A stretch of 64,000 bases of DNA from Anaerobaca sp035448545 (GTDB taxonomy: Bacteria > Planctomycetota > Phycisphaerae > Sedimentisphaerales > Anaerobacaceae): positions 310,001 through 374,000 of the forward strand of contig DAOTJE010000001.1 in NCBI GenBank assembly GCA_035448545.1, given 5' to 3'. A program made the position numbers and the translations under genes. The notes beneath the pieces were generated by a model. That model saw nothing but the letters and a program-made list of their open reading frames with translations. It did no database searches and was not told the origin of the DNA. Every line of letters begins with the position of its first letter. The first letter of the stretch is position 1. Shown here piece after piece: positions 26,850 to 36,238 of this stretch.

Positions 26850-27122
26850 TCAATGGGTCTCCGGGTCCTGACACATCTCGTAAAGTCCGCCGCCCGCATG
26901 GCGGAGCCTGCCCATTTCGACGAGCTTGTCCCAGACTTGACGCGGATACTGATTCGGGGGCTGGATGGCCACGATACCGGAACTGCGGCCTCCGCTGAAA
27001 GGTCCTCCGCCTAATGTGGACTCTGCATCGAGACGCGTCAGCTTCAGACGCTTTTTGAACGCTTTCATCGCCTGCTTGAGGTAAGCCGGGGGCATGAAGT
27101 CTTCGGATGTGCCTTCGCTCAT
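26850..27122 (-). CDS. Conserved-looking small hypothetical protein
   Basis: A 90-residue protein without signal peptide. It has a basic helix (KQAMKAFKKRLKLTRLDAES), then a Gly-rich stretch (LGGGPFSGGRSSGIVAIQPP) and a C-terminal helix. The reading from the ATG at 27122 has GCAGGAG at good spacing, which outweighs a longer reading from 27227. Composition and codon use look coding. No function recognised. It converges on the GGCT-fusion gene. Confidence 0.6.
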   Translation of the reverse strand: MSEGTSEDFMPPAYLKQAMKAFKKRLKLTRLDAESTLGGGPFSGGRSSGIVAIQPPNQYPRQVWDKLVEMGRLRHAGGGLYEMCQDPETH

Positions 27123-27198
27123 GGTGATGCTCCTGCCATGGACCGTTGGGATGGCCTGCGTTACATGAGGGCCATGGTAGAGTCGACATCGCAACGTG

Positions 27199-27630
27199 TC
27201 AATCTGCAAGCCTCGCCGGCGACGCAAACAGCCGGGCAGGGGTCCGCGACGACGTCCGCGGCGCGGTGGCCACAGGGGCGTACGGCCTGGCGGGCTCCCG
27301 ATGCACCGTGGCTGGCCCGCTCTTGAGTTCCAGGCAATCCAACACGCGGCGGACCCTCCGAAACCGGGGACGCAGCGCCCGGAACAGAAGCGAGGATTGA
27401 TACTTGTCGCTGTGCAAAACCAGCAGATGTGTCAGGCTGTCGCTGGCGGCCAGGAGTCTGCGATACACGATAAGCGTGTACGGCAGGGCGACCAGCCGCA
27501 ACGGCAGGGGGGTCGAGTGCCATCCCACGAGCAGAAGACCCTTCCATCCGATTCGACGGAGCAGGTTCTCCGGGGGACAGGCGGCACGCCCGCTGTCTCC
27601 CGGCCTGCCACGCTTCTTCTCTCGCCGCAT
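27199..27630 (-). CDS. Small basic hypothetical protein (uncertain)
   Basis: A 143-residue leftward frame whose ATG at 27630 is preceded by GGAGAAGGTGACGAA, a good ribosome binding site. The middle has a hydrophobic patch (LLRRIGWKGLLLVGW) and leucine-rich helices. The C-terminus is Arg/Pro/Ala-rich and looks like low-complexity shadow. The opposite strand is also open, so I call it only tentatively. Confidence 0.3.
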   Translation of the reverse strand: MRREKKRGRPGDSGRAACPPENLLRRIGWKGLLLVGWHSTPLPLRLVALPYTLIVYRRLLAASDSLTHLLVLHSDKYQSSLLFRALRPRFRRVRRVLDCLELKSGPATVHREPARPYAPVATAPRTSSRTPARLFASPARLAD

Positions 27631-27989
27631 TTCGTCACCTTCTCCTTCTTGTGTACGCAACGACCTTGCTCGCGACGGTCTCGCCAACAGGGAGTCGCAA
27701 AAACCGGCGGGCAGAGCATCGCCGGCAGACAGAAATGCCGGGATTGCCCAGGATGGTTGGGGTGCCGCGCCCTCGTCTGCACAGGTCTCCAGGCTCCGAC
27801 CGGCATCGTCTTCCTTCAACGCGGCGCCCCGGCACTTCAAGCATATCGTGTATCTTATAGCAGGTGACGCGGGCACGTGCAATTGTGGTGACTACGTATA
27901 ACGTGTCGTTATTTCCGATGGTTCGGGTCGGTCTTCAGTGGAAACCATCAAGAGCATGGTGACACGGTTTGGCCGAGCACGTGATCATG
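27631..27989. other. Intergenic region, nothing firm
   Basis: About 360 bp between two leftward genes. A short palindrome TAACG-TGT-CGTTA occurs at 27,898-27,910 and may be an operator half-site pair, but there is no other support. Confidence 0.35.
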
Positions 27990-28481
27990 CTACGACGCGT
28001 TGCGCTTTATCACGCGCTGGCGATAAGCCTTTGTTCGTTTGAGCCGGCTGATGGCCACGCGGGCAACGCGATCGTGGTCGAAGGCGAGGTTCTCCGGCAA
28101 ACGGTCGATGGGAAACCACTTGGCCTCGGCGGCGTCGTCGCCTCCATGCACGCCCGTTTGCCGTTTGCCGGCGATACCCGTGAAGACCACAGTGATCTGC
28201 CGGCCGCGAGGGTCGCGACCGACCGTGCCGAAGGTCCGCAACTGCTCCAGGCGTATGCCCGTCAGTCCGGTCTCTTCCTTCAACTCCCGAGCGACGGCGT
28301 CCTCCAGTTCCTCGTCCATCTCGATGAAGCCGCCCGGGATCGCCCACCGGCCTTTGTATGGTTCCTTCTTGCGTTTAACCAGCAGTAGCCACGCCTTGCC
28401 CCGCGAGAAACAAAACACTGCCGCATCGACCGTTACCATCGGCCGGGGCCACTGGTACACATACCTGCCCTTTTTCGCCAT
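27990..28481 (-). CDS. NUDIX hydrolase, ADP-ribose pyrophosphatase-like
   Basis: A 163-residue NUDIX enzyme. The N-terminus (YQWPRPMVTVDAAVF) is typical of the ADP-ribose or NADH pyrophosphatase-like branch. The NUDIX box begins with GGFIEMDEELEDAVAREL and continues KEETGL, with all metal-binding glutamates present. The substrate is unknown. It is divergent from the glycosyltransferase 9 gene. It differs clearly from the other NUDIX protein at 11,828. Confidence 0.87.
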   Translation of the reverse strand: MAKKGRYVYQWPRPMVTVDAAVFCFSRGKAWLLLVKRKKEPYKGRWAIPGGFIEMDEELEDAVARELKEETGLTGIRLEQLRTFGTVGRDPRGRQITVVFTGIAGKRQTGVHGGDDAAEAKWFPIDRLPENLAFDHDRVARVAISRLKRTKAYRQRVIKRNAS

Positions 28482-28625
28482 GCGTCAAATCCTCTACAGT
28501 CCGCGTGCATACTCATGTCGAACGCGTCGCAGGACGTCATTCTATCGGCCTGCGTGGACATTTCAACGGCCGATCGCGGATCGCCCGTTGCTTGCAGACC
28601 GGCGCTGACATACAATCCACAACTT

Positions 28626-29675
28626 ATGTCCAGTGCATGGAAGAACATTCTCCTGATCAAGCCCAGTTCGCTGGGGGACATCGTGATGGCGTTGCCGGCG
28701 TTGTCGGCGCTGCGTCGCAGCTTTCCGCAGGCGCGGATCACCTGGCTTATCCGTCCGGCGTTCGCCCCGCTGATCGAGGGCCATCCGCACCTGGACGAGA
28801 TCATCCACTTCGACCGCAAGACGCTGGGCAAGGCGTGGTACTGCCCGTTCGCGATGAAAGCCCTCGGGTCTCTGATCGCGGACCTGCGTCGGCATCGCTT
28901 CGACGCGGTGCTGGACCTCCAGGGACTGCTGCGGTCGGCGTCGCTGGCTTGGGCTTCCGGTTGCAAGCATCGCTTCGGTCCGGACTGGGGCCGGGAGTTT
29001 GCGCACTGGTTCTACACGACCACCGTGCCGCGGCACGCCGACTGGGTCCATGTGATCGACTACTACATGAAGATCATCGAGGCGATGGGGGGCTCTGACC
29101 TTGGCGTCGAGTTCGTCCTGCCCGAGAAGCCGGCGGCTGCGGAAGCTGTTGGCACGCTGCTATCGCAGCATGATCTGGCTCGCGAACGGTACGCGGTGCT
29201 GATCCCCGGTTCCGCCCAGACCAGCAAATGCTGGCCCGCCGAGCGGTTTGGCGTGCTGGCCGACCGGCTGGCCTGCGAGCACGGGCTGGCCATCGTCGCC
29301 ACCGGAAGCAGTACTGAGAGCGCGATGGTCGAGCGGATTCAGAGTCACGCGAAGCGCCCGATCGTGAATCTCGCCGGCCGCACCTCGCTGCCCGAGCTGG
29401 TCGAGGTGCTGCGCTCCGCCCGGATCGTCATCAGCAACGACACGGGGCCGGGCCACATCGCCGCCGCCCTGGGCAAGCCGCTGGTGATGATGTTCAGTTG
29501 GTCCAACCCGCTGCGCGTCGGCCCTTACCGCCGGCCCGAGTGCATCGTCGGTCGTGACATCGCCACGCGGGGCCTGGCCATCAAGAGCCGTGATCCCCAG
29601 CACGCGATTCAGCACATCACCCTCGACGAAGTCTACACGCGAGCTGCGCAGCAGCTCACAGGCCGTGGGCTGTAG
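28626..29675 (+). CDS. Glycosyltransferase family 9 (heptosyltransferase-like)
   Basis: A 349-residue enzyme of the ADP-heptose:LPS heptosyltransferase family, acting at the inner face of the cytoplasmic membrane on lipopolysaccharide core. The N-terminal signature is ILLIKPSSLGDIVMALPAL. The C-terminal domain carries IPGSAQTSKCWPAERF and the donor-binding SNDTGPGHIAAALGKP. The ATG at 28626 starts exactly at the conserved domain; an upstream reading from 28515 lacks support. It implies an LPS-like envelope, consistent with a diderm bacterium. waaC and waaF cannot be distinguished. Confidence 0.87.
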   Translation: MSSAWKNILLIKPSSLGDIVMALPALSALRRSFPQARITWLIRPAFAPLIEGHPHLDEIIHFDRKTLGKAWYCPFAMKALGSLIADLRRHRFDAVLDLQGLLRSASLAWASGCKHRFGPDWGREFAHWFYTTTVPRHADWVHVIDYYMKIIEAMGGSDLGVEFVLPEKPAAAEAVGTLLSQHDLARERYAVLIPGSAQTSKCWPAERFGVLADRLACEHGLAIVATGSSTESAMVERIQSHAKRPIVNLAGRTSLPELVEVLRSARIVISNDTGPGHIAAALGKPLVMMFSWSNPLRVGPYRRPECIVGRDIATRGLAIKSRDPQHAIQHITLDEVYTRAAQQLTGRGL

Positions 29676-29803
29676 GCCAGAGACTGTAGGCACCGACGAT
29701 TGACCACGCTCTCAGGGACACTCCGAATCTGATAGAATGGTGTCGACGTGGGGAGGGTAATTTCCATGCTGGACGATAGCCATGTGGGGGCGGAGGGACA
29801 GGA

Positions 29804-30160
29804 AATGCGCGATCACACAGAATTGCGGGCGTTTGAGTTGGCGAATCGGTGGCTCTGTGTCTCCACAAAATGACGAAGACGTTTCCGACGGAGGAGGTGT
29901 TCGGCCTGACGGCGCAGTTGCGCCGCGCGGTCGTCTGCGTTGCTCCGGACATCGTCGAACGCTGCACACGCCATTGGCAATCCGACTATCTTCGTTTCCT
30001 GGACATGGCCTGCAGCTCAGCGCGAGAGGTGGAGGATCACTTGTCGCTTGCTTCCTGCCTCGGATATCTCAGCCCACAGGACTACGAGTCGCTCCGTGGT
30101 CTGCGCACGGAACTCTCAAGGGTCTTGAGTGCTCCGCTCCTCTCGCTGCGCAAGCAATAA
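29804..30160 (+). pseudogene. Four-helix bundle (S23/IVP) protein, frameshifted
   Basis: The family is a small helical bundle found inside some 23S rRNA intervening sequences and as stand-alone genes. The N-terminus (MRDHTELRAFELANR) begins at the ATG 29804 after GGAGGGACAGGAA. The rest (KTFPTEEVFGLTAQLRRA and RFLDMACSSAREVEDHL) is in another frame from about 29849. One extra G near 29,846-29,849 would rejoin them. The lesion is real unless it is a sequencing error. The downstream part could restart at an internal GTG or ATG. Confidence 0.7.
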
Positions 30161-30188
30161 CGGCCTCCTCGAACCTATGGCCTCCCGC

Positions 30189-33050
30189 CTATGCGGAGGC
30201 GACGACGGTCGCGCAGCGCTGGCAGAGGTCCGGATAGTCGGCGTTGGCGCCGACGCTGGGCCAGTAGTTCCAGCAGCGCTGGCACTTGGCGTGGGGGCTC
30301 CTGGCGGCGACAACGGTCGTCGTTTCGGCGGATCGTTCGAGCCTCACCTCGCTGACGATGCACAGCGCCGCGAACGCGTCGACGCCGAATGCCTCGATCA
30401 CGCCGGCGTCTTCGTCGGTGCATCGCATGGTCACCGACGCCTCCTGGTTGCTGGCGATGGTCTTGTCCTGCCGGAGTCCTTCGAGAACGCGCAGGACGTT
30501 GTCGCGAAGGGCCATGATCTTCTGCCATCGGACCTGCTGGCTGGCGTAGTCGATGCTCGTATCGACCGTCGGCAGGTTCGCCAGATGCACGCTGGTGCAA
30601 TCCTGAGGCTTGAACGGCATGGCCTCCCACGCCTCCTCGGCGGTGTGGGCCAGGATCGGCGCCAAGAGCCGCACGAGCGCACTGAGGATCTCGTACATCA
30701 CCGTTTGACCACTGCGTCGTGACAGCCCGTCAGCGGCGTCGCAGTACATCCGGTCCTTGAGGACGTCCATGTAGATGCTGCTCATCTCCACCGTGCAGAA
30801 GTTGTACAGCAGCGAGAAGACGCGATGGAACACGAAGTTCTCGTACGCTTCGGTGACGTCGGCGATCAGCTTCTGCAACTGGCACATGGCCCACTTGTCG
30901 ATCTCGAACATGTGGTCGTAAGGAATCGCGTCGATGGCTGGCTCGAAGCCGTCGAGGTTGCCCAGCAGGTACCGCAGCGTGTTGCGGATCTTGCGGTACG
31001 CGTCTTGTGTGCGGCCGATCAGCTCATCGTTGCAGCGCACATCCTCCTGGTAGTTGACACTGGCGACCCACAACCTCAGGATGTCGGCGCCGTACTTGGC
31101 GATCTCGTCCTGGGCGTTGACGTAGTTGCCCAGTGATTTGGACTGCTTCATGCCTTTCTCATCGACGGTGAAACCGTGCGTCAGAACGCTCTTAAAGGGA
31201 GGTTTGCCCGTGGCGCCCAGCGCCGGCAGCAGGGACAGTTGGAACCAGCCGCGATGCTGATCGGACCCTTCGAGGTACAAGTCCACCGGCACCGGCCAGC
31301 CGGCCGCCACCGCGACGCTGTACCAGCTACAGCCCGACTCGAACCACACGTCAAAGATGTTCTCCTCCTTGCGGAGCTGGTCGAGGTCGAACCCTGCGGG
31401 CATTGGGAAGTCATCTCCCAGAATCTCGCGGGGTGAGTCGGTGAACCAACTGTTGGAGCCATGCCGGCCAATGTGTCGGGCGACCGCCATCACGGACTCT
31501 TTCGTCAGCAGCGTTCGGCCATCGGGCATCGTGAAGACGGGGATGGGCAGGCCCCAGCTTCGCTGGCGGCTGATGCACCAGTCGGGCCGCGATTCGAGCA
31601 TGCCTGCAATTCGTTTCTGGCCCCACGCGGGAATCCAGCGGACCTTTTCGACCGCGTCCATCGCCATCGCGCGGAGGTTGCGGCCGGTGTCGGGCAGGTC
31701 CTTGTCCACGCCCACGAACCACTGCTCCGTCGCGCGGAAGATCACCGGGCCTTTGCTGCGCCAACAGTGGGGGTAGCTGTGGGTGATTTCTCGCTGGGCA
31801 AACAGCCGGCCTGTTTGCGCCAAGTGCTCGTTGACCTCCTTGTCCACGGTCAGCACGTTCTTGCCCCGCAGCCAGTCAGGAACCGTCTCGTCGTAGCACC
31901 CGTTGTCCTTGACGGGTGAATACACCGCCAAGTTGTACCGTTGGCCCGAGAGATAGTCCTCCTGGCCGTGCCCCGGCGCCGTGTGGACCAGGCCCGTGCC
32001 GTCCTCCGTGGTCACGTACTCGGCGAGGATCACCATGTAAGCGTCCTTGTCGGTCGGGTTGTCCTCGATGAAGGGATGGCGGTAGCGAAGCCCTTCGAGT
32101 TCACTGCCTCGGACCGTCTTGGGACCGACGGTGTATTGACCTTGCACCAGGCCGCCCGCCACGACGACCGCCTCGATGCGATCGGTGGCCACGAGCGAGG
32201 TGTACTTGCGTCCATGCTTCTCGTACGAGATGGCGGCGTATTCGAGATTCGGATGTACGGCGATCGCCAGGTTGGCGGCCAGCGTCCAGGGCGTGGTCGT
32301 CCAGATCATCAGGGCGACCTCGGAATCCTTGGCCTGGTCGTTTGTGACGACTCCCAGCTCGATCAGCCGGGCGGTGGTCTCCGGCGTGGCGCTGAAGTTG
32401 ACGAAGATGCTCGGCGAAGCGATGTCTCTATATTCCAGCTCCGCCTCCGCCAGCGCCGTCTCGCACCCGACGGACCAGTGAATCGGCTTGAGCTGACGAT
32501 AGACGAGCCCCTTGCCTACCAGCGTTGCAAAGACTTCGAGGATTCCCGCCTCGTACTGGGGCTTGAAGGTCAGGTAGGGGTTCTCGAAGTCGCCGAACAC
32601 GCCCAGGTCCTGAAACTGCCGGCTCTGGAGCTTGACATACTTGCTGGCGTACTTCATGCACTCGCGGCGGATCTCCGTCTTGCTCATCTGCCGGACCTTC
32701 TCGCCCAGGTCGGTCATTACCTTGGCCTCAATGGGCAGACCGTGGCAGTCCCAGCCCGGAACGTACGGCGCGTCAAAGCCCGCCATCGTCTTGTACTTGA
32801 CGACGAAGTCCTTGAGAACCTTGTTGATGACGTGGCCCATGTGGATGTCGCCGTTGGCGTAAGGTGGGCCGTCGTGCAGGATGTAGAGCGGGGCGCCCAG
32901 CCGGGCCTCACGAATCTGCGTGTAGATGTTCTCTTTCGCCCAGCGCTGGCGCATCTGGGGCTCGCGCTGCACGAGGTTGGCTTTCATCGCAAAGCTTGTC
33001 TGCGGCAAGTTCAACGTATCGCGGTAGTTCTTCTGGTTCTTGTCTGCCAT
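30189..33050 (-). CDS. ileS: Isoleucyl-tRNA synthetase
   Basis: A 953-residue class I aminoacyl-tRNA synthetase that charges tRNA-Ile. The HIGH-type motif is in DGPPYANGDIHMGHVINK and the KMSKS-type motif is MKQSKSLGNYV. CP1 editing-domain features follow the first motif (DKDAYMVILAEYV, VHTAPGHGQEDY). The C-terminus ends in a zinc-binding CQRCWNYW and CQRC pair, as in bacterial type 1 enzymes. The ATG at 33050 is chosen because MADKNQKNYRDTLNLP is the usual start; an extension to 33149 lacks support. Confidence 0.96.
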   Translation of the reverse strand: MADKNQKNYRDTLNLPQTSFAMKANLVQREPQMRQRWAKENIYTQIREARLGAPLYILHDGPPYANGDIHMGHVINKVLKDFVVKYKTMAGFDAPYVPGWDCHGLPIEAKVMTDLGEKVRQMSKTEIRRECMKYASKYVKLQSRQFQDLGVFGDFENPYLTFKPQYEAGILEVFATLVGKGLVYRQLKPIHWSVGCETALAEAELEYRDIASPSIFVNFSATPETTARLIELGVVTNDQAKDSEVALMIWTTTPWTLAANLAIAVHPNLEYAAISYEKHGRKYTSLVATDRIEAVVVAGGLVQGQYTVGPKTVRGSELEGLRYRHPFIEDNPTDKDAYMVILAEYVTTEDGTGLVHTAPGHGQEDYLSGQRYNLAVYSPVKDNGCYDETVPDWLRGKNVLTVDKEVNEHLAQTGRLFAQREITHSYPHCWRSKGPVIFRATEQWFVGVDKDLPDTGRNLRAMAMDAVEKVRWIPAWGQKRIAGMLESRPDWCISRQRSWGLPIPVFTMPDGRTLLTKESVMAVARHIGRHGSNSWFTDSPREILGDDFPMPAGFDLDQLRKEENIFDVWFESGCSWYSVAVAAGWPVPVDLYLEGSDQHRGWFQLSLLPALGATGKPPFKSVLTHGFTVDEKGMKQSKSLGNYVNAQDEIAKYGADILRLWVASVNYQEDVRCNDELIGRTQDAYRKIRNTLRYLLGNLDGFEPAIDAIPYDHMFEIDKWAMCQLQKLIADVTEAYENFVFHRVFSLLYNFCTVEMSSIYMDVLKDRMYCDAADGLSRRSGQTVMYEILSALVRLLAPILAHTAEEAWEAMPFKPQDCTSVHLANLPTVDTSIDYASQQVRWQKIMALRDNVLRVLEGLRQDKTIASNQEASVTMRCTDEDAGVIEAFGVDAFAALCIVSEVRLERSAETTTVVAARSPHAKCQRCWNYWPSVGANADYPDLCQRCATVVASA

Positions 33051-33174
33051 CGTCAAGGTCCTTGAAATCTCGGAAATCGAATCGCGTATCTTAGGGTTTG
33101 CGCCGGCCGCTGTCAACGGAACCCCAAACGCATAGGGCCTGCGTCGCAAGGATGGCGAAGGCCTCCCAACGAAA

Positions 33175-33209
33175 GAAGCCTTCCGGAGCCGGCTGCTCTG
33201 GAAGGCTTC
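33175..33209 (-). terminator. Terminator between phosphodiesterase-like gene and ileS
   Basis: GAAGCCTTCC (33175-33184) and GGAAGGCTTC (33200-33209) form a perfect 10-bp stem with a 15-base loop. Read on the minus strand the stem is followed by TTTCG, suiting termination of the leftward gene at 33,403-34,209 before ileS. Confidence 0.65.
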
Positions 33210-33402
33210 TGTGGTTGCGGGATCGAGGCATTCTCAGGGCAGCTTCCTGTGGTCTCCAATCATAGCGATCGGGCCGGCGCATATCAGTCGCGTTGCCGTC
33301 CCAGCCGCTGCTGCCCCGAATTCTCTACCGTTTGCCTTCTGCACAATGCGCTCTATGAGGTTCGATCTTTGCCAGAACTCTCGGCCCACGTCTACCATGA
33401 CT

Positions 33403-34209
33403 TCAGTTCTCAGCAGTTGACGCTCCTGCGCCTTGCCATCGCAGGACCGCGAGGACCGGGTTGTGATCGGAGACAACCGGCTCGTCGACAATAGTCACCT
33501 GCTCGACACTCCACGAGTCGGCGGAACGGATCAGGATGTAGTCGATCTTCGAGCGGGGAGCGAGGACGTCGGTCCAGCCGGCGTCGAGCAGAACGTTCAT
33601 TGGGCGACTGCCGGGCCGGGCGTTGAAGTCGCCGGCCAGGATCACGGGCGCGCCATCTTCGGTGCCAAACAACTGGGCCAGCCGCATCGTCTGCTGCGTG
33701 CGGATCTCCTCATCCAGATGGCACAAATGCGTTCCGACGAACCGCAGCGGGCCGATGCCCTCCGGCTCGATCCACGCCTCGAGGGCCGCTCGCGGTTCGC
33801 GGTCGCCCCAGTAGGGAAGGGGGTGCACAGTCGTCTTGAGGATGGGAAACCGCGACAGAATGGCTTCACCGTAGCGGCCGCCCTGGTGCGGCATCGCTTG
33901 GCCGAAGGCGTGGTGCATCCAGCAGAGCTTGCCGAGAAGCGCCGCCTGGTTGACGCCGGAAGCCCGCTCGGTACCGTCGTCGACCTCCTGCAGAGCCACG
34001 AGGTCCGGTGACAGATCGTTGATGACCTTCGCCAGACGCTTGTAGTCGAACTGCTCGTCCATCGCCTCGCCGTGATGGATGTTATAAGTCAACACGCGAA
34101 GCGTCCGCGGCCTCGGCGCGCGGACCGATCGCGCTTGGCAGCCGCTCAGAGCCGGAAGTGACACAATGGCCAGAACGAATGCAATGACTGCTCTTCTGTT
34201 TTGTTTCAT
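33403..34209 (-). CDS. Lipoprotein endonuclease/exonuclease/phosphatase family protein
   Basis: A 268-residue lipid-anchored member of the EEP metal-dependent phosphoesterase superfamily. The N-terminus has a signal with lipobox LSGC. Catalytic motifs are LTYNIHHGE, LVALQEVDDG, GTHLCHLDE, LAGDFNARPGSRP, IDYILI and SDHNPVLA, covering the Asp, Glu, Asn and His residues of the family. The substrate may be a phospholipid head group, nucleotide or nucleic acid. The ATG at 34209 directly starts the signal peptide. Confidence 0.85.
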   Translation of the reverse strand: MKQNRRAVIAFVLAIVSLPALSGCQARSVRAPRPRTLRVLTYNIHHGEAMDEQFDYKRLAKVINDLSPDLVALQEVDDGTERASGVNQAALLGKLCWMHHAFGQAMPHQGGRYGEAILSRFPILKTTVHPLPYWGDREPRAALEAWIEPEGIGPLRFVGTHLCHLDEEIRTQQTMRLAQLFGTEDGAPVILAGDFNARPGSRPMNVLLDAGWTDVLAPRSKIDYILIRSADSWSVEQVTIVDEPVVSDHNPVLAVLRWQGAGASTAEN

Positions 34210-34305
34210 ATCACCACCTGCGATCGGAGATTCGACATTCCACGGCGACACAACATTCCTTCTCCCGTGACGTTCGTTTGATCTTCCGCAACGGACGGTC
34301 TGTTG

Positions 34306-35511
34306 TCAAACGCGGATCCTCGCAAAGCGGCGTTTGCCGACCTGAATGACCATGCCGTCGGCCGGTGTGGTCGCGGCGTTGGGGTCCGCAACTTTCTGCC
34401 CGTCGATGCTGACGCCGCCCTGCATGACCATGCGTTTCGCTTCACCACCGGTCTCGACCAGCTTGCAGGTCGTCAGGAGCTGCTTGATGCTGATCGGCTC
34501 AGCCGGCAGCCGGAACTCGGGAATCTCGTCGGGCAACTGCCCCTGCGCGAAGACCTTGTCGAACTCTGCCGCCGCGATCTCCGCCAGCTCGGGACCGTAG
34601 AACTGCGAGACGATCGTCTTGCCCAGTGTGACCTTGGCCTCTTTCGGATGGGTCTGGTTCGGATCGAGCAGGGTCGCGATCTGCTCGGCGGGAAGGCTGG
34701 TCAGCAGCGTGTAATAGTTGGCCATCATCTCGTCGCTGATGCTCATGATCTTGCCGAACATGTCGTTCGGCGAGTCGGTGACGCCCACGTAGTTGCCTTT
34801 GGACTTGCTCATCTTCTCCTTGCCGTCGAGGCCGACGAGGATGGGCATGGTGATGACGATCTGCGGCGGCTGGTTGTTCAGCCGCTGAAGGTCGCGTCCG
34901 ACGAGGTTGTTGAAGGTCTGGTCGGTGCCGCCCAGTTCGACGTCGCTTCGGACCATGACCGAGTCGTACCCCTGCATGAGCGGATAGAGGAACTCATGAA
35001 TGCCGATGGGGTCGCCGGCCTTGTAGCGCAGCTCAAACGTGTCGCGTTCGAGCATGCGGGCGACCGTCATGCTGCTGGCCAGCTTGATCAGGTCGGCCAG
35101 ATTGAGCTTGGCGAGCCACTCGCTGTTGTAGCGGACTTCGAGCTTGTCGGGCGAGGTGTTGAGGATGTGTCCGGCCTGGTTGAAGTAGGTGCGGGCGTTT
35201 CGTTCGATCTGCTCCGGCGAGAGCATGGGCCGTGTGGTGTTCTGGCCCGTGGGGTCGCCCACCCGGGCGGTGTAGTCGCCGATAATCAGGACCGCCTTGT
35301 GCCCCATGTCCTGGAACTGGCGCATCTTGCGGAGCACGACCGTATGGCCCAGGTGAATGTCCGGGCTGGTCGGGTCCAGTCCCAGTTTGATCCGCATCGG
35401 CCGGCCGGCTTGGGCCGCCTCCACCAGTCGCTGGGCCAGGTCCGTCTCGGTGTAGACCTCCACGGTGCCCCGTTTCAACGCCTGTACGGTCTGTACCACG
35501 TTGTCCGACAT
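34306..35511 (-). CDS. tyrS: Tyrosyl-tRNA synthetase
   Basis: A 401-residue class I synthetase that charges tRNA-Tyr. The HIGH motif is HLGHTVVLRKMRQF, after KLGLDPTSPDI; the KMSKS motif is GLDGKEKMSKSKGNYV. An S4 RNA-binding domain closes the protein (VMQGGVSIDGQKV). Length and order match the family. It is divergent from the GNAT gene and upstream of the lipoprotein phosphoesterase gene. Confidence 0.96.
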   Translation of the reverse strand: MSDNVVQTVQALKRGTVEVYTETDLAQRLVEAAQAGRPMRIKLGLDPTSPDIHLGHTVVLRKMRQFQDMGHKAVLIIGDYTARVGDPTGQNTTRPMLSPEQIERNARTYFNQAGHILNTSPDKLEVRYNSEWLAKLNLADLIKLASSMTVARMLERDTFELRYKAGDPIGIHEFLYPLMQGYDSVMVRSDVELGGTDQTFNNLVGRDLQRLNNQPPQIVITMPILVGLDGKEKMSKSKGNYVGVTDSPNDMFGKIMSISDEMMANYYTLLTSLPAEQIATLLDPNQTHPKEAKVTLGKTIVSQFYGPELAEIAAAEFDKVFAQGQLPDEIPEFRLPAEPISIKQLLTTCKLVETGGEAKRMVMQGGVSIDGQKVADPNAATTPADGMVIQVGKRRFARIRV

Positions 35512-35715
35512 AAACCTGCCTCTCTATCTTCGTTGCCGTTCGAAAGAAGAAGTGGCAATCTTAGTCAGACGGACAGACGAATGCAATCGGGAAATCCACC
35601 CCGTCGAGCAGGGGCGGCAACGAATCGCGCGGCTCGCTTGCCGATCCGTCGCGGTCCGGGTATAGTCGCCGCAGCGGCCGGGTATGTTCGGAGGCCGATG
35701 GTCGCGAGGATTGGG

Positions 35716-36219
35716 ATGGAAGACTGTGCAGAAATGCCGACGGTGGAGGTTGTCGAGGCCGATTTGGATTGCGTCGCGCACCAGCGGGCGGTGGTCGAAC
35801 TGATTGATGCGTACGCCGCCGATCCGATGGGCAATGGCCGGCCTCTTGCGCCGCAGGTACGAGACAACCTCATCGACGGTCTGCGCCGGCACCCCACAAC
35901 GCTGATCTTCCTCGCCTTCCATGACGGTGAGGCGGTTGGGATTGCGGTCTGCTTCCTCGGATTCTCGACCTTCCACGCCAAACCCCTGCTCAACATCCAT
36001 GACCTGGCGGTGGTGGCGGACTGTCGGGGGCGGGGAATCGGCCGGCAGCTCCTCGACGCGGTCGCCGACAAGGCGCGGCAATTGCGCTGCTGCAAACTCA
36101 CCCTGGAGGTGCAGGAGAACAACCATCGCGCGCGGCGTCTGTACGAGGCGGCGGGATTCGCCCAGGCGCAATACCATGAAGGCGCCGGCGGCTCGCTGTT
36201 CTACACGAAACCTCTCTGA
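35716..36219 (+). CDS. GNAT-family N-acetyltransferase
   Basis: A 167-residue cytosolic acetyltransferase. The acetyl-CoA-binding motif A is in VADCRGRGIGRQLLDAVADK, and motif B appears as ENNHRARRLYEAAGF. The ATG at 35716 (MEDCAEMPT) has GAGGA at ideal spacing and is preferred over earlier starts; a much longer reading upstream is antisense to tyrS. The substrate amine is unknown. Confidence 0.85.
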   Translation: MEDCAEMPTVEVVEADLDCVAHQRAVVELIDAYAADPMGNGRPLAPQVRDNLIDGLRRHPTTLIFLAFHDGEAVGIAVCFLGFSTFHAKPLLNIHDLAVVADCRGRGIGRQLLDAVADKARQLRCCKLTLEVQENNHRARRLYEAAGFAQAQYHEGAGGSLFYTKPL

Positions 36220-36238
36220 CGCCAATGTCGTTGCGTCC

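Noticed and set aside
33211..33402. A small leftward gene after the phosphoesterase lipoprotein
   Set aside because: The candidate frame has no ribosome binding site and lies next to the terminator hairpin; I see no support.
34303..36219. A 638-residue plus-strand frame covering tyrS and the GNAT gene
   Set aside because: Most of it is antisense to tyrS; only the last part from 35,716 shows a protein family.
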